Assembly (NCBI GenBank): GCA_028040005.1
Contig: JAOFKK010000049.1
Coordinates: 1 to 7,481, forward strand
DNA length: 7,481 nt
Direction of reading: 5' to 3'
Origin: Rickettsiales bacterium
Lineage (GTDB): Bacteria; Pseudomonadota; Alphaproteobacteria; Rickettsiales; UBA1997
How positions within the stretch are numbered: the stretch's first letter is position 1; every line of letters starts with the position of its first letter. The position numbers and the translations under genes are program-made. Below the pieces are notes generated by a model. It was not told where the DNA came from. It searched no databases and saw nothing but the letters and a program-made list of their open reading frames with translations. Positions 1 to 7,470 of this stretch are shown one piece after another.

Positions 1-3000
1 AGCATAAGCTCCGGTTAAAGCAGTAGCTCCTCCGGTTAGTGCGCCACCAACAAAACCAACTGCAATAGCTTTAACATCCATTTTACTTAGTTTAGAGGAA
101 GATTCATAAGAATATTCACTATCTTTGGCATTTAGGATATTTAGAGTTGCATCATTGTTGATAATTTCATTATTTGCAGAATCTATATAGCTACCAACTT
201 TCAAAGTAGCATCATTTCCAGCAACTAGATTACTAGCAATTATGTTAGTGTCAGACCCACTTTTTGTGGTTATGCTTCCATTGGCTGCGTTAATATCGCT
301 TATTACCTGAGTCACTGTTTCGTTAATGTTTTGAGTTTTTGCTGTAGTTGTTAATCCATTCTTTGTACTGGTAGTTTCTTTAGAATATGTGTCTTGGCCA
401 GATAGAATATTAATTTGCTCTTTGGCAGTTAAATTAACGTCACCTGAAGCTGAAATAAGGTTACTGGCTAGAATAGTGATATTCTTTTTACTTGTTGAAT
501 TAATATCTCCGCCAACATTGATATTTGAAGAAACTTGAGTTGTTTTATTTGTTGTTGAAGAGCTACTGCTTCCTCTACCAAAACTACCCTTCTTTTTACT
601 TGCTGTAAATTTGTAAGATGTATCTTGAGCAGAAACTATTGCTAGATCACCAACTGTATTAATGTTGGCATTTCCAGTAACTGTAATATCACTTCCTTTT
701 ATTAATGCATCATTACTAGCATTTATTATCAAGCTTCCACCAGTTACAATTTCTGAGCCAGTATTTTTGGTTTCATCAGTTATTGAGGTATATTTTTTGC
801 TAATAAATTCATTTCTGTTTCTAACCGCTAAAGCTTCAACAATAAGATCTTCTGTTGTAATATTAGTATCGCCACCAGCGCTGATTAATGCGCCAATAAT
901 TCTGGTTTCATTTCCAGCTGTCAAAGTTAGATCATTAGTAGCTTTTATTGACCCTTCCGAATTAATAAATTCTTTAATATTACCACCAACTACATCGCTA
1001 CTTTTATTACTCTTACTTAAAATATTTCCATTATTTGCTTCTAAAATAATATCATACCCCGATAATTTACCACCTTCATTAATAATATCTCCACTGTTAG
1101 CAATAACACTTAAATTTCCAGATCCACCATTAATTTCTCCACCAGATCCTTTTGGTTGATTATCTAATGCGCTTTTTGGCATATAAACCTTGGCAACCAA
1201 CATTATAATTCCGTCTTTTTCCTCTTCAACATACCATAAAATTGTCTTGGTTAATTTAGCTTGTTGATCATCAGATAAAGCCTTACCAAACTCTAAACCA
1301 TCTTCAGCATTAGCAATAGTGAATTCTAAAGCGTTATTATAAAGAGCATTTCTATCTTCTTCATCTGTTTTAGCGCTTTCGCTAAAGTGGGCCTTTCCAG
1401 TCATAGCAACTGCTGCCTTCTGAATTATGTCATTTTCTGTCTTTGGGTCAGTTTGTAAAATGAATTGTTTATTTGCATCTTCAGTGATACTAACAAGACT
1501 AATACAATAGTCAGCCGTATTGCCATTATTAATACAATCTCTGATTTGAGCAGCATTTTGATCACCGGTTACTTTTCTGATTTGATTTATAATTCTGCTT
1601 TGAGCTTGATATTTTGCTGGATCAAAGTCATATAAGGTACTAACTAAATAGAATTTATAGGAAGGATCTATTGCATCAGCCGTATCATTAACATTTACTC
1701 TAGTTACAACTCCGTCAACCTTGGGAAGAAACTGATCTAAATTTATTATTACCTCTTTTAAAAGAACAACACCTAAGCCTTGATTTAAAACAGTATTAGC
1801 GGAGCTAATTGACACTCCTTGACCACCAAATATATTTCCATTATTAATTAGACTAGCAAGAACTGGATTATTTGCTGAATCAGTTGTTACTGTTTGACCA
1901 TTCAAGGTTAAAGTTATTTGGTTTCCAGCGTGAATTAGTGGAATATCACCAGAATTTTCTGTACCGTTCCAAGTTCTAAATGATGTATAACCATGACGAT
2001 TGTAACCTCCTATCCAGTTATAAACAGGAGATGTGAATAGGTTTCTATTTTCTAATGTGTTGGCAGTAATATTTATGTCATTTACTGCTCCAATATAACT
2101 GGCATAGTTTTGTACAGAATCAGCAACGATGTTGATATTATTACCTTTTATTGATGATTGTAACGAATTTCCTTTTTGAACTCTAACCGCATATTCAGCA
2201 CCAGGAAATCTTCCGCCCCAAGTTCTTATTGTATATTGATATAAGGTAGGAGCCACATAAACACCTTCATTTCTTAAAATATTTGCCAATTCAACATTAA
2301 TATCACCTTCACTTTCAATTGTTCCTGTGGAGTTATTGGTTACATTATTTGTTAACGCTAAATTCACAACTCCACCAATATCAGCGCCAGAATCAAGATC
2401 TGTTAAAAACTTTTTATCTATTTCTTTGTCTCCAAGATACATATTGCCAACTGAATAGATGGAATTTTGGTTTAAGATATTATTAGTTGCATATAAGCTT
2501 AGGTCACCTCCTGAATAAATTAAGCCTTTATTATAAAGGCCGTTTGTATTTAAATTATTATCTAATGTTTTTATTCTTAAATTAGAACCACTATCAATAA
2601 CTCCATAATTATTCATTACATTGGCGGTGACATGAAGATGATTGTCAGCATGAAGCCTTGAGGTTGAATTATTGGTAAAAGTACCAGTAAGTGTCATGAC
2701 TAAATTTCTACCAGCTTGGATTAGAGTATCGTTAACATAATTAACTGCTTTGATAAAAATATCTCTAGTTGTGGCGATTGCCTGACTAAACATATTAATG
2801 TTATCCGCATTAATTTTAAGATCATTTTGAACATTCAGAGTTCCACTATTTTTTAACTCACCAATATTATCTTCACTTAACTGATCTTTTTTGATTGTTA
2901 GATCGTTGGTGGTTTTGATTATAGCTTGGTTTTCAAGTAGGTTGGTAATATAAAAGTTTGCACTATTACTACTTTCGATTGTTGCGCTATCTTGATTATA

Positions 3001-4521
3001 AAGATTATTGGCAGTAATTTGAACCAGATTATTGGCTTTGATAATGCCATTATTTTTATTTATTAGATCATTTGTAAGGGCGATATTTACATCACCTAAA
3101 TTGGCTAAAATTTGGCCATTATCTTTATTGATCAAATTGTAAGTATCGTGAATTATCAGATTATTATTTGCTTCTAATTTACCAGTATTTATTAACCCTT
3201 TTTCATCTGTTAAATTAGAATCTGTATTATTTCCTTTAGCGGCAATATCAATATTATAGTCCGCTTTTAAAATTCCTAAATTATAAATATTGTTATCAGC
3301 ATCTAAAAATATATCTCTACTTGACTGAATTGTTGAATTATCTGCAACTTGAATATTATTGTTGATAGTGGTTAAAAATAAATCTTGTCCTGTCGTGATA
3401 TTATCATTTATGAAGATGCTATTATTTGCCGTGATATTAGTATCCCTGGTTGAGGTAATGTCTCCAGCATCAACATCATCATTGGTTGATGTTATTAGAA
3501 TATCACTGGCACTATTTAAGTTTCTAATTGTCGCCTTACCATTAGAGCTAATGATAATATCATCAGCACTACTGGTTACATTTGCTTCACTTTTTACACC
3601 AACACCATCTTCATTGGCAATCAATCTAATTCTTCCCGAACTAATTGAACCAAGAACCGAAGTATCAATGGCAATTTCTGGCTTTGCACTTCCGTCATAA
3701 GCTTTTTTGTTGGTATTGCCTGTATTATAATTATAGTCATTTCTACCAGTTATTATATTTACTTCTGATGTAGATGATAATTCTCCAATTATATTTACAC
3801 TTCTAGCAATTATATCCACATAACTAACATCATTTGCTGGATCACCATCATTGACAAAACCTCTAAAACCATTATTGCCTATTTCTACATCACCACCATT
3901 TACACTTAAATCACCACTCCAATCACCACCTGGAGAATTATAAGTAGGATTACCAGTTGTAAGGGTAACCTTTGGAGCACCAATAAAGCCACATCCGTTG
4001 CAAGTGACTCCGTTGGGATTTGAAATAATAAACTTTGCCTGCGTACCAAATATTTCTGTTGTATTTGTGAAGTGACTTCTTGATGTTCCGTTCACTTGGT
4101 TAAGGATCACTGAAGCAGCAGAACTTCCTGGTTGATTCATATTAATATTAGCATCTACAAAACCACCAATTCTTGAATTACCATCATATTGAGAGTTATT
4201 AAAGATCATCCCTTGGGTGTTATTTAGTCTTTCCCAGTGGTTTACCGAGGTTCCAGAAGAGGTTGGAGCGGTAATATCAACAACATCAGTACCATTTGCG
4301 GATGATTTTAGATGAGCTTGATAAGCGGCATTGGCATTAGCATCAACAGCAATATCATTTTGTGGGGCTGCATTTGCAACATTTATTAAAAGAGGATTAA
4401 ATGTTAAAGCGATAGAAAGGGTTAAGCAGAGGAATTGCTTAAATTTATAGAATAAGGCTTGCGCGATTGTCATTGGAAACGTGGTTTGTTCGTAGTGGTG
4501 TAATTTTGTTTTTCTGCTCAT
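1..4521 (-). CDS. Filamentous haemagglutinin/CdiA-like exoprotein (TpsA of a two-partner secretion system), N-terminal 1507 residues, 3' end outside window
   Basis: This is the secreted partner of a type Vb system: a surface or released adhesin, or a contact-dependent inhibition effector. The minus-strand frame is open from ATG at 4521 to base 1. An in-frame TGA 12 bases upstream makes this the first possible ATG; only a weak GAAG-type ribosome site precedes it. Residues 1-51 form an extended signal peptide with a hydrophobic core at about 30-47 and an Ala-Asn-Ala cleavage site. The TPS secretion domain follows, with VILNQV at 138-143 and the hallmark NPNG at 168-171 followed by Cys174 and Cys177 (CNGCGF). 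An FHA-type stretch (IDTSVLG, then GRIRLIANEDGVGV) closes this domain. Asn-rich beta-helix repeats of about 20 residues run to about 750, then an aromatic-rich stretch (754-861). A more helical region carries WYVEEE at 1096-1101 and VYMP, a block typical of FhaB/CdiA proteins. Haemagglutinin repeats of the second type lie at about 1150-1480, and a Gly/Ala-rich hydrophobic segment starts at 1481. The family is certain; adhesin versus CdiA toxin cannot be decided without the C-terminus. Confidence 0.93.
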   Translation of the reverse strand, partial: MSRKTKLHHYEQTTFPMTIAQALFYKFKQFLCLTLSIALTFNPLLINVANAAPQNDIAVDANANAAYQAHLKSSANGTDVVDITAPTSSGTSVNHWERLNNTQGMIFNNSQYDGNSRIGGFVDANINMNQPGSSAASVILNQVNGTSRSHFTNTTEIFGTQAKFIISNPNGVTCNGCGFIGAPKVTLTTGNPTYNSPGGDWSGDLSVNGGDVEIGNNGFRGFVNDGDPANDVSYVDIIARSVNIIGELSSTSEVNIITGRNDYNYNTGNTNKKAYDGSAKPEIAIDTSVLGSISSGRIRLIANEDGVGVKSEANVTSSADDIIISSNGKATIRNLNSASDILITSTNDDVDAGDITSTRDTNITANNSIFINDNITTGQDLFLTTINNNIQVADNSTIQSSRDIFLDADNNIYNLGILKADYNIDIAAKGNNTDSNLTDEKGLINTGKLEANNNLIIHDTYNLINKDNGQILANLGDVNIALTNDLINKNNGIIKANNLVQITANNLYNQDSATIESSNSANFYITNLLENQAIIKTTNDLTIKKDQLSEDNIGELKNSGTLNVQNDLKINADNINMFSQAIATTRDIFIKAVNYVNDTLIQAGRNLVMTLTGTFTNNSTSRLHADNHLHVTANVMNNYGVIDSGSNLRIKTLDNNLNTNGLYNKGLIYSGGDLSLYATNNILNQNSIYSVGNMYLGDKEIDKKFLTDLDSGADIGGVVNLALTNNVTNNSTGTIESEGDINVELANILRNEGVYVAPTLYQYTIRTWGGRFPGAEYAVRVQKGNSLQSSIKGNNINIVADSVQNYASYIGAVNDINITANTLENRNLFTSPVYNWIGGYNRHGYTSFRTWNGTENSGDIPLIHAGNQITLTLNGQTVTTDSANNPVLASLINNGNIFGGQGVSISSANTVLNQGLGVVLLKEVIINLDQFLPKVDGVVTRVNVNDTADAIDPSYKFYLVSTLYDFDPAKYQAQSRIINQIRKVTGDQNAAQIRDCINNGNTADYCISLVSITEDANKQFILQTDPKTENDIIQKAAVAMTGKAHFSESAKTDEEDRNALYNNALEFTIANAEDGLEFGKALSDDQQAKLTKTILWYVEEEKDGIIMLVAKVYMPKSALDNQPKGSGGEINGGSGNLSVIANSGDIINEGGKLSGYDIILEANNGNILSKSNKSSDVVGGNIKEFINSEGSIKATNDLTLTAGNETRIIGALISAGGDTNITTEDLIVEALAVRNRNEFISKKYTSITDETKNTGSEIVTGGSLIINASNDALIKGSDITVTGNANINTVGDLAIVSAQDTSYKFTASKKKGSFGRGSSSSSTTNKTTQVSSNINVGGDINSTSKKNITILASNLISASGDVNLTAKEQINILSGQDTYSKETTSTKNGLTTTAKTQNINETVTQVISDINAANGSITTKSGSDTNIIASNLVAGNDATLKVGSYIDSANNEIINNDATLNILNAKDSEYSYESSSKLSKMDVKAIAVGFVGGALTGGATALTGAYA

Positions 4522-4564
4522 AATATAAATACTTCATCTACAATATTTCTTTGAGCTCCCATCT

Positions 4565-4601
4565 AAAGAAAAAAGCAGGTTTTAAATTTAAAACCTGCTT
4601 T
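4565..4601 (-). terminator. Strong intrinsic terminator after the outer-membrane beta-barrel gene
   Basis: Bases 4572-4601 form a perfect 15+15 palindrome whose arms contain GCAGG and CCTGC. Read on the minus strand, the hairpin runs into six T, a C and three T (4574-4565). It starts 20 bases past the stop codon of the gene at 4621-5244. On the plus strand the following bases lack a clean T-tract, so it is directional. It separates the beta-barrel gene from the exoprotein gene. Confidence 0.85.
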
Positions 4602-4620
4602 ATAAAATAATTAAAGTTTA

Positions 4621-5244
4621 TTAGAATTTGTAAGAGGCACCAATTTTTATTATATCTAATTCAAATCTTGTTGTTTCTTTTCCAACTTTGGTAACATAGT
4701 TTGGAGATTCCATATCTAAACTAGAAGTTTCATAGCTTAATACCGCATCCAAATTATCTAATACGGAATATTTTGCTCCAAGACCATAAGAAAGTGAAAG
4801 ATCTGATCCACTTTTTTCTTTATTTCCAGCCCAATTAACATGGTAGTAATTATTAACAAGACCAGTTTTAGCAAAAACAGCTATTTTATCTGTAATGTCG
4901 TAACCAAGATCAATATTTAAACCTAGTCTATAATCTAAGTTCCATGAATCATTCACTGAATCATGCGCAGATACATTTGCATAATCAACTAAAACACCAG
5001 GGGCGATAAAGAAATTATTGAAATTAAATGCATATTTATAATTTAACCCTAAAGAAATGTTATTCTCATCTCTAACTTTAAAAGTAGTGCTATTAGGAGT
5101 GGTGCCATTACCATCTTTAGTTTTAGTGGCAGAAGTTTGTGTTTGAACAAGATCAATTCCAACGTAATTTCCTTCGGTTTTAGCACTTGCTAAAGAAGAC
5201 ATAAGGGAACATACGGCAGCGGTAGTAATAAATAATTTTCTCAT
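4621..5244 (-). CDS. Small outer-membrane beta-barrel protein (207 aa), function unknown
   Basis: This is an outer-membrane protein of the small, probably 8-stranded, OmpA-barrel-like type. Residues 1-21 are a classic Sec signal peptide (MRK start, hydrophobic core, Ala-Ser-Ala before Lys22). The mature part of about 186 residues alternates polar and hydrophobic residues in strand-sized blocks, such as NISLGLNYKYAF, LDYRLGLNIDLGYDI and LSLSYGLGAKYSVL. It ends in IGASYKF, with the C-terminal Phe that serves as the BAM-complex sorting signal. It has no Cys after the signal peptide and no peptidoglycan-binding OmpA C-domain. ATG 5244 is fixed by an in-frame TAA two codons upstream, although no good Shine-Dalgarno precedes it. 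The gene lies between the TPS transporter and its exoprotein on the same strand, with its own promoter and terminator. A role with the TPS pair is possible from position only; Rickettsia-type surface porin-like proteins are the closest general class I can suggest. The barrel call is firm, the function unknown. Confidence 0.88.
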   Translation of the reverse strand: MRKLFITTAAVCSLMSSLASAKTEGNYVGIDLVQTQTSATKTKDGNGTTPNSTTFKVRDENNISLGLNYKYAFNFNNFFIAPGVLVDYANVSAHDSVNDSWNLDYRLGLNIDLGYDITDKIAVFAKTGLVNNYYHVNWAGNKEKSGSDLSLSYGLGAKYSVLDNLDAVLSYETSSLDMESPNYVTKVGKETTRFELDIIKIGASYKF

Positions 5245-5297
5245 AATTTAATTCAGACATTCATTAATATTAAATCCTAAAAATAAGGGGTCTGAAG

Positions 5298-5325
5298 ATT
5301 TTAAATCTTTTTACAAAAAAGTCAA
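5298..5325 (-). promoter_or_regulatory. Sigma70-like promoter of the beta-barrel gene
   Basis: On the minus strand, TTGACT (5325-5320) and TAAAAT (5303-5298) are separated by 16 bases, close to consensus. The expected transcription start is near 5291, giving a leader of about 47 bases before ATG 5244. A 7+7 inverted repeat (5295-5309, AAGATTT and AAATCTT around one base) overlaps the -10 box and could be an operator or chance in AT-rich DNA. Confidence 0.6.
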
Positions 5326-5343
5326 GAAATTGATTAAAATCGA

Positions 5344-7176
5344 CTACCACAGCCAATATTTACCACTTATTCCAAAGTAAATAGCACTATTTTGATAATC
5401 GTTATTCTCAATGACATATTCGGGTGAATTGATATTTGCAGCATAACTAACTTCACCACTAATATATTTACCATAATATTTAAGACCAAGTCCAGCTCCT
5501 GAAATATATTCTGTTTTGGCATTTTCATCAGATCTAACAATGGCTCTAGTAAAACCATAATCATAAAAGATGTAAGGATGTGTATTTTGTAATATTGAAA
5601 TTGCCTTATTGGTAAATTTATTGTGATTTTCTTGATCTTGCTTGATTTCAAATGTTGTTAATATTGAAGATAAATTAATATTAAGATCATTCCTTATATA
5701 TGCACCTTTTGAGCCATTAATACCATCATAAGGCAAACCTCTTACAGTATACCTACTACCACCCACATAAAGAAGTTCTGAAGAATAAAGGGAATCTGCA
5801 CTATGTTGACCATTGGCTTGAAGAGAATAATTTAGATACTTACCAAAAGGTTTATAAAGACTTAGATTGTAACTAAACTTTTCAAATTGGGATCTTGGCG
5901 TATCTTTAGTAACTGATGATCCATATAATTTTTGATCATCAATGGCACTATGAATTTTTAATCCTTTTGAATAAGTAAAGCCAGTATAGATAGTTAGATT
6001 ATTTTTGAAGCTAGTTCTATAATCTAAACCAATTCTACCAGTTGATAATCTTTGTGACAATAACCTAACAACTCCAGATTCTATTCTAGTACTATTTCTT
6101 AGATTTAGATTAGTATTAATATTAAGCTCATCTGTTTTGCTTCTATATAGCAACCTTGCTAATGAGAAATCATGATTTGTTGAAGTTCCTCCAACTTTTA
6201 TTCCTCCTGAAAATGAAGTATATTCGTTGGAAACATCCGAATAACCAAAAGTATAGTAGCCAAATGGAATCGAAATATTAGCTATATTAGTTTCACTTCT
6301 CTGGCTTTTGATTTGAGAAAAACCAATATTATCATTTATCTTCAGGAGGTTATCCTTATTAATACTATATGTGACATTGTAAACCCCGGTCGATTTTGAT
6401 CCGCTATTGTCATAGTTAACTCCTAACTCTAAAGAATTAGGATTTTTGTAATTATTAACTACTATATTAGACATTCCATTTTCCTCTGCTGGCCTTGAAT
6501 CAATTACAGTATTATTTGATCTAAGACGATTCATATTGCTTACGCCTTGTTCAATATCAGCAATGTTAAAAACATTACCCTTTCTAGTTGGGAAGGCAAA
6601 AAATATTTGAGCTTTGTCAAAGAAAGAAATCCCTATTTTACCATCTTTCTTTTCAGATTTATCTTGGTCTTTATCGCCCATGCTTTTCTTATTTGGCTTA
6701 ATATCATTGAGTTTAATGGAATTTATTATGCCTTCTGATATCAAAAGAGTGAGCGTTCCGCTTTTATCATCAAATGCTTTAAAATAAGCTCTAGCATTAG
6801 TGTAGCCATCACCAATGTAATAATTAGTTGTGTCACCTAGTAAATCACCAATTTGGTCATTGAAGATACATTTATCTAATACTTTTTCAGTTAAGTTCTT
6901 TTTGGCTTTTTTAGATAACTTGGTGGCTTTTAGAAATTCTACTTTTTTTATTTTAATACAATACTCACCAGTTCTTTTAGTTTTCTTGATTATTTTTTTT
7001 CGCTCCCCAGTTTTTGGCTTTTCAAAGAGTTTTTTCTGTTGGCGCTCCAGTTTCTTTTGATCTAAAATCCTATCCATTGGAAGCTGTTGACTTGAAACTT
7101 GAGCAAGGGAGATTGAAGGCAAAATAATCGTAGCTACAACAATTATCGTGGTATAATAATTTGTAATTTTATTCAT
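5344..7176 (-). CDS. TPS outer-membrane transporter, ShlB/FhaC/HecB family (TpsB), 610 aa
   Basis: This outer-membrane POTRA-barrel protein exports the partner exoprotein. Residues 1-25 are a signal peptide (core TIIVVATIILP, SLA before Gln26). A charged Gln/Lys-rich segment at about 36-68 matches the N-terminal plug helix and linker of FhaC-type transporters. POTRA1 spans about 72-158 with the paired Cys73 and Cys103 often seen in this family. POTRA2 spans about 183-245, including FNIADIEQGVSNMNRL (203-218), the family's conserved segment. A Lys/Asp-rich insert (160-181) separates the two. The 16-strand barrel runs from about 248 to 610 and contains VGGSRYTVRG (471-480), the VRG loop motif essential in FhaC, and FYDYG (537-541). 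The length is usual for the family (about 550-600) plus the insert. The last residue is Trp rather than the common Phe. ATG 7176 fits the signal peptide; the upstream ribosome site is poor. It lies upstream of its probable substrate on the same strand, 99 bases before the beta-barrel gene. Confidence 0.95.
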   Translation of the reverse strand: MNKITNYYTTIIVVATIILPSISLAQVSSQQLPMDRILDQKKLERQQKKLFEKPKTGERKKIIKKTKRTGEYCIKIKKVEFLKATKLSKKAKKNLTEKVLDKCIFNDQIGDLLGDTTNYYIGDGYTNARAYFKAFDDKSGTLTLLISEGIINSIKLNDIKPNKKSMGDKDQDKSEKKDGKIGISFFDKAQIFFAFPTRKGNVFNIADIEQGVSNMNRLRSNNTVIDSRPAEENGMSNIVVNNYKNPNSLELGVNYDNSGSKSTGVYNVTYSINKDNLLKINDNIGFSQIKSQRSETNIANISIPFGYYTFGYSDVSNEYTSFSGGIKVGGTSTNHDFSLARLLYRSKTDELNINTNLNLRNSTRIESGVVRLLSQRLSTGRIGLDYRTSFKNNLTIYTGFTYSKGLKIHSAIDDQKLYGSSVTKDTPRSQFEKFSYNLSLYKPFGKYLNYSLQANGQHSADSLYSSELLYVGGSRYTVRGLPYDGINGSKGAYIRNDLNINLSSILTTFEIKQDQENHNKFTNKAISILQNTHPYIFYDYGFTRAIVRSDENAKTEYISGAGLGLKYYGKYISGEVSYAANINSPEYVIENNDYQNSAIYFGISGKYWLW

Positions 7177-7229
7177 GACTTAAAATTTTCTTAAAATATA
7201 TGGTCGCTTTAGATTAGCTAAACATTACT

Positions 7230-7252
7230 AAAAAAGCAACTTTTGCAAAGTT
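7230..7252 (-). terminator. Weak terminator-like hairpin upstream of tpsB
   Basis: On the minus strand AACTTT and AAAGTT pair around a three-base loop (7252-7238). After GC they run into six T (7235-7230). The stem is only six mostly A-T pairs, so it would be a poor terminator; it could be a leader attenuator of tpsB or chance. Confidence 0.2.
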
Positions 7253-7273
7253 AGGCAACTTGTAACGAAATTA

Positions 7274-7302
7274 TTGCAAATAAAAAAGTAATTTCTTAAA
7301 AT
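7274..7302 (+). promoter_or_regulatory. Promoter-like sequence before the structured patch
   Basis: TTGCAA (7274-7279) and TAAAAT (7297-7302) are 17 bases apart on the plus strand. The predicted start, about 7309, falls just before the GC-richer patch with paired ends. The -10 box is good and the -35 moderate; AT-rich DNA yields such pairs by chance. Confidence 0.4.
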
Positions 7303-7308
7303 ACACCT

Positions 7309-7400
7309 TGTAGTCGAGTTTTTAGTGAATGCAACAGCTCTTAGAGTAAATAAACTAGACACGCTGGGTTTGCGTGGTGGTGACTCTCGACTCTCTTTTT
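7309..7400 (+). ncRNA. Candidate structured small RNA
   Basis: The patch is visibly richer in G and C than the surrounding intergenic DNA. AGTCGAG at 7312-7318 is exactly complementary to CTCGACT at 7386-7392, so the ends of a transcript would pair. Inside, CACGC and GCGTG pair around a seven-base loop. The closing stem is followed by CTC and five T (7396-7400), which would act as a terminator tail. A promoter-like pair lies immediately upstream. I do not recognise it as tmRNA, 6S, SRP or RNase P RNA. The rival reading is a 31-codon GTG frame (7325-7420) without a ribosome site, possibly a gene remnant. Confidence 0.3.
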
Positions 7401-7416
7401 CTATATACCTTATCCC

Positions 7417-7444
7417 TTGATATCAAAAACACTAAAGCTAAAAT
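7417..7444 (+). promoter_or_regulatory. Sigma70-like promoter of a divergent plus-strand gene
   Basis: TTGATA (7417-7422) and TAAAAT (7439-7444) are spaced by 16 bases, the same spacing and -10 box as the beta-barrel gene promoter in this window. The expected start is about 7451, leaving a leader of about 27 bases to the ATG at 7478. Confidence 0.5.
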
Positions 7445-7470
7445 CCTATTAATTGTAGGCAATCAATTAT

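Noticed and set aside
662..1159. Open plus-strand frame of 165 codons, hydrophobic product
   Set aside because: It is antisense to the exoprotein gene; the Leu/Ile/Pro composition is the mirror of Asn/Gly-rich repeat codons, and it has no ribosome site.
3359..3700. Open plus-strand frame of 113 codons
   Set aside because: It is antisense to the exoprotein beta-helix repeats, with the same mirror composition and no supporting signals.
1..4400. Recurrent short similar words across the exoprotein gene, resembling a DNA repeat array
   Set aside because: They are degenerate, follow the reading frame and encode Ile-Thr-Ala-Asn-type turns of beta-helix repeats, so they are protein repeats and not CRISPR or tandem DNA repeats.
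4473..4473. Alternative exoprotein start at the internal Met17
   Set aside because: ATG 4521 gives the extended signal peptide typical of large TPS exoproteins; Met17 would also leave a signal peptide, so it remains possible but less likely.
5367..5651. Minus-strand frame of 94 codons inside the transporter gene
   Set aside because: It is an out-of-frame shadow of the transporter's barrel-coding region, which has clear family motifs in the main frame.
6547..7060. Two plus-strand frames (6547-6738 and 6830-7060) with membrane-like products
   Set aside because: Both are antisense to the POTRA-coding part of the transporter; Phe/Leu richness mirrors its Lys/Glu codons.
7187..7303. Twelve-base direct repeat (7187-7198 and 7292-7303)
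   Set aside because: It is an A/T-rich word (one C) in AT-rich leader DNA; two copies are easily chance and no element boundary or target duplication is seen.
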